From NCBI RefSeq assembly GCF_902498845.1, contig NZ_CABVLM010000005.1, positions 186,001-250,000 of the forward strand: a stretch of 64,000 bases of DNA, read 5' to 3'. The notes below the pieces were generated by a model that was given only the letters and a program-made list of their open reading frames with translations, did no database searches and was not told where the DNA came from. Numbering within the stretch: the first letter of the stretch is position 1; each line of letters begins with the position of its first letter. A program made the translations under genes and the position numbers. Shown piece after piece: positions 1 through 7,146 of this stretch. Source of the stretch: Pseudoalteromonas rhizosphaerae (lineage in GTDB: Bacteria; Pseudomonadota; Gammaproteobacteria; Enterobacterales; Alteromonadaceae).

Positions 1-869
1 TTTACCTTCACAATATCGTTAAATAAAACCTGCTCAATACCTATCTGAACTTCTTTGTTGTCACGAACCACGGTTGCTGTTTTGGCTTGCAAGCCGATAA
101 GACGTTTAATGGCCTCAGAGGTTTTACCTCTGGCTTTGATTTCTAATGCTAAACCTAAATCAATTAAGCCAATGATCATGGCGGTAGCTTCAAAATAAAC
201 ATGCCGTGCCATCAATGGAACAGCGTCAGGTGCAAACACGACAACCATCGAATACAACCAAGCTGTACCTGTTCCTAAAGCAATTAGGGTGTCCATATTA
301 GCGGAGTGGTTTTTAAAGCTTTTCCAAGCGCCAACATAAAAATGCTTACCTGAAAAATACATAACACCAAAAGTTAAAATGCCTACAACCAGCCAAGACA
401 TGCGCTCAAGGTTTGTTTCAACCGTCATTTCTCCAACCACAATGCTGTAGATCATCAAAGGAACGCCGAGTGAAAGGGCAATAAACGTATCGCGCATTAG
501 CTTTTTGTAATATGCAAAATCCGCCGCCTCTTTCTCATCAAGCGCATCTGTTGCTGAGCTATCATCAATTGGCTTCGCGTTATACCCCGCTGACTCAACA
601 GCTTTGATCAACTCTTTTGTTTTAGCTGTCCCATAAACTGTTACTGTCCTATCAGCAAAATTCATTTCCGCACTGACGACTCCAAGAGTTGCCTTCAACG
701 CCCCTTCAATTTTGCCTACACAGCTAGCACACCCAGCACCTTCAATGATAAGCTGTTGGTTATGTGATACTTTCTCCAACGTATTCTCCTTACTTTTACA
801 CGAAGAGGATTGAGCTTTTGCCTGACAGCAACAGCCTGATTCAGTTTTTATATTTGTGTTAGTAGCCAC
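1..869 (-). CDS. P1B-type heavy-metal (copper-type) ATPase, N-terminal part; runs off the window
   Basis: Inner-membrane ATP-driven metal exporter, incomplete because the gene continues past base 1 (about 289 residues visible). The start chosen is GTG at 869, preceded by a strong GGAGG eight bases upstream and lying 11 bp after the stop of the merR gene, so the two form an operon. The first 35 residues are Cys-rich (GCCCQ, SSSC). An HMA metal-binding domain follows with the motif GAGCASC, then an acidic linker and the first membrane helices (LMIYSIVVGEM, GVMYFSGKHFYVGAWKS, NMDTLIALGTGTAWLYS), as in CopA-type ATPases. The ion-selecting CPx motif, phosphorylation site and nucleotide domain lie outside the window, so Cu/Ag specificity is likely but not proven. 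Confidence 0.9.
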   Translation of the reverse strand, partial: MATNTNIKTESGCCCQAKAQSSSCKSKENTLEKVSHNQQLIIEGAGCASCVGKIEGALKATLGVVSAEMNFADRTVTVYGTAKTKELIKAVESAGYNAKPIDDSSATDALDEKEAADFAYYKKLMRDTFIALSLGVPLMIYSIVVGEMTVETNLERMSWLVVGILTFGVMYFSGKHFYVGAWKSFKNHSANMDTLIALGTGTAWLYSMVVVFAPDAVPLMARHVYFEATAMIIGLIDLGLALEIKARGKTSEAIKRLIGLQAKTATVVRDNKEVQIGIEQVLFNDIVKV

Positions 870-880
870 CCTTTTTCCTC

Positions 881-1300
881 CTATGCTTTTTTAATTTGCT
901 CAAAGTTTTCGATGAGATGACAAACCATGTTTGCAGTCGGTGCTTTGTCTTCCATTTCTTCCCATCGAGAAAGCGCAGAAGACATTTTTCCTCGAAGTGC
1001 CAACATTGCTTGAAACTGCTTTTCTGTTTCTTCAAGCCGCTCTTTGATCAGGCTTCTGACTAATGGGCACGCACTTTTACCATCTTCAGATTCATTAATA
1101 ATTTCCTTGATATCTGCAACGGAAAAACCAAGGTTTCTAGCACTTAAAATGAATTTAAGTCTCGATACTTCTTTATTCGAGTATGACTTGTAGCCGTTCA
1201 CTGACTTAGCAGGTTTTAACAATCCTAATCTGGTGTAATAGCGCACCGTATCAGCAGTCGTTCCAAGGCTTTTTGCCAGCTCCGCAACTTTCATATTCAC
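881..1300 (-). CDS. MerR-family metal-responsive activator
   Basis: DNA-binding activator of 139 residues. The N-terminal winged helix-turn-helix (VAELAKSLGTTADTVRYY) and RLGLLKP wing are typical of MerR proteins, followed by a long dimerisation helix. Candidate metal ligands are Cys78 (SACPLV) and Cys127-His128 near the C-terminus. This resembles PbrR/CadR spacing more than CueR, which uses two Cys near 112 and 120, so the inducing metal is uncertain. It lies 11 bp upstream of the P-type ATPase gene and downstream of a promoter with a 19-bp spacer carrying a perfect palindrome, so autoregulated co-expression of both genes is expected. Confidence 0.9.
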   Translation of the reverse strand: MNMKVAELAKSLGTTADTVRYYTRLGLLKPAKSVNGYKSYSNKEVSRLKFILSARNLGFSVADIKEIINESEDGKSACPLVRSLIKERLEETEKQFQAMLALRGKMSSALSRWEEMEDKAPTANMVCHLIENFEQIKKA

Positions 1301-1337
1301 TCCTCAGTTTTTTAGCTAAGTTTGTACTCTCATCTTC

Positions 1338-1368
1338 AGCTTAGACCTGTGTCTAAGACACAGGTCAA
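1338..1368 (-). promoter_or_regulatory. MerR-type promoter/operator of the merR-ATPase operon
   Basis: Reading the minus strand, the -35 element TTGACC (1368-1363) and the -10 element TAAGCT (1343-1338) are separated by 19 bp. That over-long spacer is the hallmark of MerR-controlled promoters. A perfect interrupted palindrome, GACCTGTGTCT, one base, AGACACAGGTC (1344-1366), fills the spacer. The transcript would start near 1331 and run into merR at 1300. Confidence 0.85.
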
Positions 1369-1481
1369 GTACTAATTCTAGTGAATAAGCTAAAAACTAA
1401 TTTTTTGGTAAAAGAGAAATCTCGGTCAAAATCGACAGCATTAAGTACTGTAAATAGCAATAGTTTGAGCATGTTCATCAT
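1365..1481 (-). CDS. possible 38-residue leader ORF between the copL-like gene and merR
   Basis: A short open frame beginning MMNMLKLLLF with GGAGG just upstream of the tandem ATG codons. It ends at a TGA that overlaps the -35 box of the merR promoter. The N-terminus is hydrophobic and the remainder is unremarkable. I do not recognise a family. The strong ribosome-binding site is the only positive evidence; it could equally be chance or a remnant. Confidence 0.25.
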   Translation of the reverse strand: MMNMLKLLLFTVLNAVDFDRDFSFTKKLVFSLFTRIST

Positions 1482-1593
1482 GCCTCCAAAAAATATTGTG
1501 CTAATTGTTCAAAACGGTTGGTAATTTAAACCAATCAGTAAATCGTTTTATTTTTGATGGGACTGGCGAAAAAAAGGCGCACTGATCCCGTGA

Positions 1594-2016
1594 TTAGCCA
1601 ATAATTGGTGGACGATAAAGTAAGAGATGGATACCAGATTTTGGTAGGGGTATACGCTGTAGAATTAGCTCAGAATGAATATTGCAAATACCTTCGTCTT
1701 GCGCTTCCACAAGATAGGCATTTAAATGAAAGCTTGTACAAAAACCGCCTTCACAACAAACACAATCACCAGCTTTACATTTTTCACAGTCTTCATCACC
1801 ATGAAGGTGTTTAGAGTCTTGCGAATTTTCAGTGTGATAGTGACTATTGTCAATCATTGATTGATGATGCATATTTTTGCTTGGTTGTATAATATGCGTG
1901 TCGGATGAGCCATTATGATGCTCTTCACAATTCATTGGTTTAGCAATAGCAAAACTATGCTGCGTAAGCAACACAGTTATTATCACTATTTTAAACCACC
2001 TGAAAAGTCCAAACAT
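1594..2016 (-). CDS. small exported His/Cys-rich metal-binding protein, CopL/DUF2946-like
   Basis: About 140 residues from the start at 2016, chosen because AAGGA lies seven bases upstream; the longer frame begins at 2052. A signal peptide (MFGLFRWFKIVIITVLL) ends near SFAIA, so the mature protein is periplasmic or exported. The mature part is rich in His and Cys (CEEHH, HHQ, CEKCKAGDCVCCEGGFC) and ends LYRPPIIG. The same C-terminal signature occurs in other small proteins at the heads of metal operons in this window. A role in buffering or sensing copper is inferred from context and CopL-type proteins; it has not been shown for this family. Confidence 0.7.
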   Translation of the reverse strand: MFGLFRWFKIVIITVLLTQHSFAIAKPMNCEEHHNGSSDTHIIQPSKNMHHQSMIDNSHYHTENSQDSKHLHGDEDCEKCKAGDCVCCEGGFCTSFHLNAYLVEAQDEGICNIHSELILQRIPLPKSGIHLLLYRPPIIG

Positions 2017-2644
2017 TATCATTCCTTCTTTAGCACCTACAATATTAGCCACTTTATAAAAATAATTTTATGATCTTGATCAACCTTTGAACTAAAACCT
2101 AAACTTTTTACTTTTTACTTTTTACTTTTTACTTTTTACTTTTTTAAACAGCTTAAACTTCACAAGTATAAAGGGGTGTCTAATTTATACTCATGAGATT
2201 GAAGCCAAGCATGAGCACCATTAAAAGAAATAAAAACCCTACGCTCATAACTAGGTATTGAGTAAGGGATCATTTTTCCAATTGTTCAGCTTTAAGCGCA
2301 GTACTTTGCAACAATCGGTTCTATCCCGGGCACACCCAATTCCCGTTCATCAAAAGTGATAAAATGGCCTATTGTACGTCTTTCAATGGCGATGTTTTTT
2401 GCCTTGACTCTTTAACCTTAACCATTCGCCAACTTTACTTCTTAGCTGATATTCCGGTATACACCAGACTGGCACCGACTGAAAATAAGAAGTAGCTTAC
2501 TATTACTGCTCTTAGTTCTTTCCAAAAAAACTATTAGCTAGGCCTTTCCTAACATAACTAAAATGGTTTAAATCCCAAAAAACGAAAGCTACCATCAATA
2601 TAGTTGCGGTAGCTCTCATCAAGTCAATATAGTATTTCTTCACA
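2017..2644. other. gene-poor stretch with a 7-bp tandem repeat
   Basis: About 630 bp without a convincing gene. It contains six exact tandem copies of ACTTTTT (2103-2144). A minus-strand frame of about 35 codons ends at about 2305, but it is too short and unsupported to call. Sequence around 2150-2500 reads like degraded coding sequence, but I could not assign it. Confidence 0.5.
2103..2144. repeat. six tandem copies of the 7-mer ACTTTTT
   Basis: Six uninterrupted direct copies counted in the sequence, followed by one extra T. A simple-sequence repeat of this kind can vary in copy number through replication slippage. It is not inside a recognisable gene or promoter. Confidence 0.9.
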
Positions 2645-3505
2645 TCAGAGCCAGAACTTGATACCTGCAACAAAAGCAGTATCACGAGTACTTTGCCCAT
2701 TTAACTTCGCAAAGTCGGCTGTATTACCAAATTTATTTGTCCACTCAACGCCAACATAGGGAGCAAACTGGCGGGTAAACTCATAACGAACCCGAAAACC
2801 AATAGTACTGCTCGATAAACCACTACCAAGGTTATTTTGGACGTCGTCCTTACCGTAAAGCGTTAACTCTGCACGTGGTTGAACAATTAACTTTTGTGTG
2901 AGTAATAGCTCATATTCCGCTCTAAGCGATAGTGCTGTATTGCCTTTTTCGCCCAAGTAGCCAGTCATGTCGAGATCAAACCAATATGGAGCAAGCCCCC
3001 TAAGGCCAAAAGCTAGCCACTGTCGGTTTTCACCGTCTTTATTGTAATCAAACCGAATCCCTGCTTGTGTATCCCAATATGTTGAAACAGCATGGCCCCA
3101 TAAAATATCTGTTTGGTTCTCCTCTAGATTTCCTTTGCTAAAATCACCCTCGGTTTTTATGACTAACCTGTCAAAAGTAGTGCCATACCATGCCTGAAAG
3201 TCAAAAACACCTGCGTTTGTTTGCTCATTATATTCAAGACGATCCCCTAGTAGCGCGTAAAATGAATGCTCATCTGCCAAAGTCAGTCGTTTGTCGCTAC
3301 TGAGTGCATAAGGACCTTCAGTCAAAGTTGTACCTGCTGCATAAGCATGGGGGTCTCTAGCATCTTTAGGTGCATCTCCACCTTGTGCTTGCATTTTAGA
3401 ATCACCCATCTCAGTCATCTCATCTTTTGCAGATACAGATACACTTATAAGGGGCAAACCTATTAATAATAGTCTTAACGTATTGGTTAGTATTAATTTT
3501 TTCAT
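2645..3505 (-). CDS. copB: copper resistance protein B, outer-membrane
   Basis: CopB-family outer-membrane protein of 286 residues, last gene of the copper operon. It has a signal peptide (MKKLILTNTLRLLLIGLPLISVSVSA), a short Met/Asp-rich segment, then a barrel domain with typical CopB blocks (TDILWGHAVSTYWDTQAGIR, LAPYWFDLD, LRAEYELLLTQKLIVQPR, APYVGVEW) ending in FWL, which suits insertion by the BAM machinery. The start codon overlaps the copA stop by 4 bp (ATGA), indicating translational coupling. CopB proteins bind copper at the outer membrane alongside the CopA oxidase. The Met-rich N-terminus is shorter than in classical plasmid CopB. Confidence 0.93.
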   Translation of the reverse strand: MKKLILTNTLRLLLIGLPLISVSVSAKDEMTEMGDSKMQAQGGDAPKDARDPHAYAAGTTLTEGPYALSSDKRLTLADEHSFYALLGDRLEYNEQTNAGVFDFQAWYGTTFDRLVIKTEGDFSKGNLEENQTDILWGHAVSTYWDTQAGIRFDYNKDGENRQWLAFGLRGLAPYWFDLDMTGYLGEKGNTALSLRAEYELLLTQKLIVQPRAELTLYGKDDVQNNLGSGLSSSTIGFRVRYEFTRQFAPYVGVEWTNKFGNTADFAKLNGQSTRDTAFVAGIKFWL

Positions 3506-5325
3506 GATACAACTACCTCTCTAAACATACCTGCATCCATGTGGAATAATAAATGGCAATGCCATGCCCAGCGACCTACGTCATGAGGTGTTGTTAAAAA
3601 ACTAATTCTTTGCGCTGGTTGTACAGGGATAGTATGGCGACGAACCTGTACATCACCTTTTTCATTCTCCAAATCGCTCCACATACCATGCAGGTGCATG
3701 GGATGTGTCATCATTGTATCGTTTTGTAAAATAACTCTTAAACGTTGATTATGCTTCATGTGAACTGGCGTGCTTTTTCCAAATTCCAAGCCATCAAATG
3801 ACCAGCTATAACGCTCCATGTTTCCAGTTAAATGTAATTCAATTTCAGCCTCTGGCTCTTGCTGGTTTGTAATTCCCTCAAGAGAATGTAAATCTGCAAG
3901 TGTTAAAACACGGCGTCCATTTTTACGTAAACCTATACCGGGATCATCAAGGTTTGTTCTAGGCATATCAACACGCATATCAACAGAAGCTCCATACTCT
4001 GTTTTTGCATGACGCACTTTAGTGCTAGCAACAGCTAATGGGTTTTTAGTCATTCCATGTTTACTATGATCCATTGCCATCGCTCCATGACCCATTGCAC
4101 TATGATCCATTTTATTAGAATTCATGCCCGACATGTCTGCCATACCTGCCATCGCGGAATGCTCACCACCTTGGGCCATATTCCCCATCATATCTGTCAT
4201 CGTTAACCATTCAACGGGATCTAGAGCAGGTACTGGTGCATCAATATTAGGTGCCATTGATAAAGTACCTTTAGCATAACCTGAGCGATCCATGCTTTGT
4301 GCAAAAATCGTATATGCATCATTTTTTGGCTCGACAAGTACATCATAAGTTTCACCGGGACCAAATCTAAATTCATCTACTGTCACAGGTTCAACATTTT
4401 GTCCATCAGCTTGTACAACTGTTAACTTCAGCTCAGGTATTCTTACATCAAAAAACGTATTGCTAGAACCGTTAATAAATCTAAGCCTAACCTTTTCGCC
4501 AGCTTTAAACATTCCACGCCAGTTTGTCAAAGGCGCACAACCATTCATTAAAAAAGTCATTGCAGATGCTGATAAGTCTGCAAGATCTGTAGGGTTCATT
4601 CTCATTTTATTCCACATTTCCCGGCGTTGTAGCGCATTTGAAACGCTGCTATTTGAAATGTCATCAAAAAACTCTGGAACAGTAGGTTGATTAAAGTTAA
4701 ATACATCGCTTTGTACTTTTAACTTGCGGAACAAATCCATTGGGTCATCATCAGTCCAATCAGACAATTGGATAACATGCTCATTGTCAGCACTAATAAT
4801 ATCCTTTTCTCTTGGCTCAATAATTAATGCGCCGTACATACCTGTCATTTCTTGAAAGCCACTGTGTGAGTGATACCAATATGTGCCGCTTTGTTGCAGC
4901 TTAAATTTATAAACAAAGGTTTCACCCGGCATTATACCTTTAAAGCTAATACCCGGTACGCCATCCATTTGATACGGAAGAATGATCCCATGCCAATGAA
5001 TTGAACTCGGCACTGATAATTTATTAGTTACCCTGATAGTAACGTCATCACCTTCTCTGAGGCGCAAGGTAGGAGCTGGTATTGAGCCATTGATTGTTGT
5101 AGCCATTCTTACAACACCTGTGAAGTTTACGGGTGACTCATCTATCACCAGATCTATTATTTCTCCACTTAGTTCGGGCACAGTACCTGTTATTGTTCCA
5201 GCCACTAAAGATGAAGCAGCATGAAGAATGCTTGGAAAAGCAGCTAATATACCGCCAGCAGCTAAACCTTGTACAAAGCGTCTACGCGGTGTAGAAATTT
5301 GATGTAATGGATCTTTAATTCTCAT
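3502..5325 (-). CDS. copA: CopA-type multicopper oxidase, Tat-exported
   Basis: Periplasmic multicopper oxidase of 607 residues that is expected to oxidise Cu(I) and sequester copper. A twin-arginine signal (TPRRRFVQGLAAGGILAAF) fits Tat export of the folded, copper-loaded enzyme. All four copper-ligand motifs are present: HWHGI, HSHSGFQ, HPMHLHG and the C-terminal HCHLLFHMDAGMF (about residues 589-601). Between the second and third cupredoxin domains is a Met/His-rich stretch (GMADMSGMNSNKMDHSAMGH and onward) of the kind seen in PcoA/CopA. The start at 5325 has GGAGAG upstream. It sits between an NTF2-like gene and copB in the cop operon. Confidence 0.96.
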   Translation of the reverse strand: MRIKDPLHQISTPRRRFVQGLAAGGILAAFPSILHAASSLVAGTITGTVPELSGEIIDLVIDESPVNFTGVVRMATTINGSIPAPTLRLREGDDVTIRVTNKLSVPSSIHWHGIILPYQMDGVPGISFKGIMPGETFVYKFKLQQSGTYWYHSHSGFQEMTGMYGALIIEPREKDIISADNEHVIQLSDWTDDDPMDLFRKLKVQSDVFNFNQPTVPEFFDDISNSSVSNALQRREMWNKMRMNPTDLADLSASAMTFLMNGCAPLTNWRGMFKAGEKVRLRFINGSSNTFFDVRIPELKLTVVQADGQNVEPVTVDEFRFGPGETYDVLVEPKNDAYTIFAQSMDRSGYAKGTLSMAPNIDAPVPALDPVEWLTMTDMMGNMAQGGEHSAMAGMADMSGMNSNKMDHSAMGHGAMAMDHSKHGMTKNPLAVASTKVRHAKTEYGASVDMRVDMPRTNLDDPGIGLRKNGRRVLTLADLHSLEGITNQQEPEAEIELHLTGNMERYSWSFDGLEFGKSTPVHMKHNQRLRVILQNDTMMTHPMHLHGMWSDLENEKGDVQVRRHTIPVQPAQRISFLTTPHDVGRWAWHCHLLFHMDAGMFREVVVS

Positions 5326-5352
5326 TTTACTCTCCGAGGTTTGACCAATAAA

Positions 5353-5817
5353 TTAGTGTGACCAATGAATGTGCGTAATTTTCCATTCACCGTTTTGCTT
5401 TTCGAGAACCATTGTTTCCATCCCTTGATAATCACGTTCTTCACCATTGTAAGTACCTTTAGTTTGACTACGCGAGGCAGAGATAGCTGTATTTCCAAGT
5501 ATCGTCACTTGATGTTCAAGTGTGTCGCTCTTCATCGCTGCTAAATACTTCATATCCGACAACATATGATGATGAGCATATTCATCAGCGCTCCTTTCAA
5601 CGCGGCCTCCCTCGAAAATGGTGACATCATCCGCTAACTGCGCTCTAGCCTGTTTTTGATTGCCAGTTTCAAGTGCTTGATGAAATGCCAAAACAACTTT
5701 TGCGGCTGGTGTATCTACACCTTTAAACAATCCTTTGTCTTTATTCTTATCACCATGAGCGTTTGCTGCGAAACTAAACGTCATTAATAAAACGAGTAGG
5801 ATATTTATTGTTTTCAT
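5353..5817 (-). CDS. exported NTF2-like (SnoaL/DUF4440-type) protein in the copper operon
   Basis: A 154-residue protein with a signal peptide (MKTINILLVLLMTFSFAANA) and an NTF2-like alpha/beta cone fold pattern. Features include VVLAFHQALETGN, the turn DDVTIFEGG and the C-terminal strand pair YQGMETMVLEKQNGEWKI ending ITHIHWSH. Several His residues (HHHM, HIHWSH) could bind metal. It lies 28 bp upstream of copA in the same operon. Its biochemical role in copper resistance is not known to me; a periplasmic binding or stabilising role is inference only. Confidence 0.75.
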   Translation of the reverse strand: MKTINILLVLLMTFSFAANAHGDKNKDKGLFKGVDTPAAKVVLAFHQALETGNQKQARAQLADDVTIFEGGRVERSADEYAHHHMLSDMKYLAAMKSDTLEHQVTILGNTAISASRSQTKGTYNGEERDYQGMETMVLEKQNGEWKITHIHWSH

Positions 5818-5838
5818 TTTCTTTTTCTCTTTTAGGTT

Positions 5839-6726
5839 TTAATTTGCAGGACCAACAACACTAGTAAGCCCAGCAGTTACAGATAAAATGGCAAAAGCTA
5901 CTACCATTTCTATCGAGATAGATTTAGATAAAGCCTCTCTGCCTTGACTATTTTTAAGTTGTGGAACGAGTATTAGTTTATGTTTAGCAGCAAGTGCCAA
6001 AATAGACACTACAAGGGCCAATTTAAACAACAGTGTTTGTCCGTAACTTGAGCTTATTAGTGCATCAAGACTTCCGACCAATTGAATCACGAGCCAGAGG
6101 CCTGCTACCAACAATAGGCTCAATGTAAAACTTGCTTGTTTGCCAAAGCTTTCCATCAGCAAATGAAGTTCTGCATAACTTAGCTGATGGCAAGCCTGTT
6201 TTAGTGGCAATAACGCCCCAAACCACCATGCCATAACGAGCACATGCAAAATAAGCAAGCCTTTTTCAATTGTGCCTAACTCAGAAATATGACCCAGTAA
6301 CGTGAATGAGTATGCAAGGATTAATAAACTCAACATTAAAGCGCTTTGTTTTAAGTACGAGTTCACAGCGAGTTTGAACCTTAAAGCTAAAGCGATTATT
6401 GCGGTAACTAGCCCAAGCGCTCGAAGCAAAGCTCCAGTGCCGACAGAGGAGTCCCACATAATAGCCAATATATCAGCGTCTATCGCCCCCTGAATTCCCT
6501 CTTCTGCCATTGCACCAGTACTGGCAAAGAACCAAGTAATATTAGCGATCAAAGCCATAACTATATAAGTTCTTGTCCACGTTAAATTCGCTATTACAGT
6601 ATTAGTATGAGATTCATTATTCTCAAATATTTGCCTGAAAAATGTATAACCTGCAATACAGGCAAAGCCGACGTAAAATACAATTTTTGACAGTACAATG
6701 ACTGTATTCCAGATATACATTTCCAT
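5839..6726 (-). CDS. copD: copper resistance protein D (CopD), inner-membrane
   Basis: Polytopic membrane protein of about 295 residues with eight or so hydrophobic helices. Recognisable CopD blocks are LLILHVLVMAWWFGALLPL and LALVVSILALAAKHKLILVPQL. CopD works with CopC in moving copper across the inner membrane or accumulating it in the cell. The start chosen is ATG 6726; a GTG at 6735 opens the same frame but lies one base from the putative GGCGG ribosome-binding site. It follows copC with a spacing of about 20 bp. Confidence 0.9.
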   Translation of the reverse strand: MEMYIWNTVIVLSKIVFYVGFACIAGYTFFRQIFENNESHTNTVIANLTWTRTYIVMALIANITWFFASTGAMAEEGIQGAIDADILAIMWDSSVGTGALLRALGLVTAIIALALRFKLAVNSYLKQSALMLSLLILAYSFTLLGHISELGTIEKGLLILHVLVMAWWFGALLPLKQACHQLSYAELHLLMESFGKQASFTLSLLLVAGLWLVIQLVGSLDALISSSYGQTLLFKLALVVSILALAAKHKLILVPQLKNSQGREALSKSISIEMVVAFAILSVTAGLTSVVGPAN

Positions 6727-6745
6727 ATCAATCACACCGCCTATT

Positions 6746-7093
6746 TTAGTGAACCATAAAGCCGAAGCTATGTTTCATTTTATGACCATCGTTACCTAAG
6801 AAGGTTACATCCACAGTATAGTTTGCAGGAGCTAATTTAGGTAGTTTCCATGTAAATTTGCTAGTAGCGACTTTAGAAGGCTCGAATCCAAATTTAAATT
6901 CTTCGCCTTGTTTATTGGCCAATGAAACTTTTACAACACGTACCTCTTTGGTGAACACCAAAGTTAACTCTTCTGGAGGATTCATTAGCATTGCATTATC
7001 AGCAGGCACACTTTTTTCAAGATGCACATGCGCAAATACCGCACTACTAAAAACGACACTGATTACGGTTAAAAATTTAATTAGTTTTTTCAT
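6746..7093 (-). CDS. copC: CopC periplasmic copper-binding protein
   Basis: CopC-domain protein of 115 residues with a signal peptide ending at SAVFA, placing the mature N-terminus at HVHLEKSVPAD. The N-terminal His and HVH motif are the Cu(II) ligands in CopC proteins. The domain continues with a DNAMLMNPPEELTLVFT strand and ends GHKMKHSFGFMVH, giving a second His cluster. The length is typical of YobA/CopC. AGAGG lies upstream of the ATG. Adjacent copD supports the CopCD pair. Confidence 0.92.
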   Translation of the reverse strand: MKKLIKFLTVISVVFSSAVFAHVHLEKSVPADNAMLMNPPEELTLVFTKEVRVVKVSLANKQGEEFKFGFEPSKVATSKFTWKLPKLAPANYTVDVTFLGNDGHKMKHSFGFMVH

Positions 7094-7146
7094 ATTTACC
7101 TCTATTTTAGTTTATTGAAATTGCTATTTATGGTTTCTTAACTTCG

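Noticed and set aside
2150..2510. Transposase remnant between the copL-like gene and copB
   Set aside because: Sequence looks like degraded coding DNA, but no frame gave a recognisable transposase or other family.
2512..2700. 62-codon minus-strand frame overlapping the end of copB
   Set aside because: Overlaps copB in another frame, no ribosome-binding site or recognisable domain; the conserved copB frame explains the sequence.
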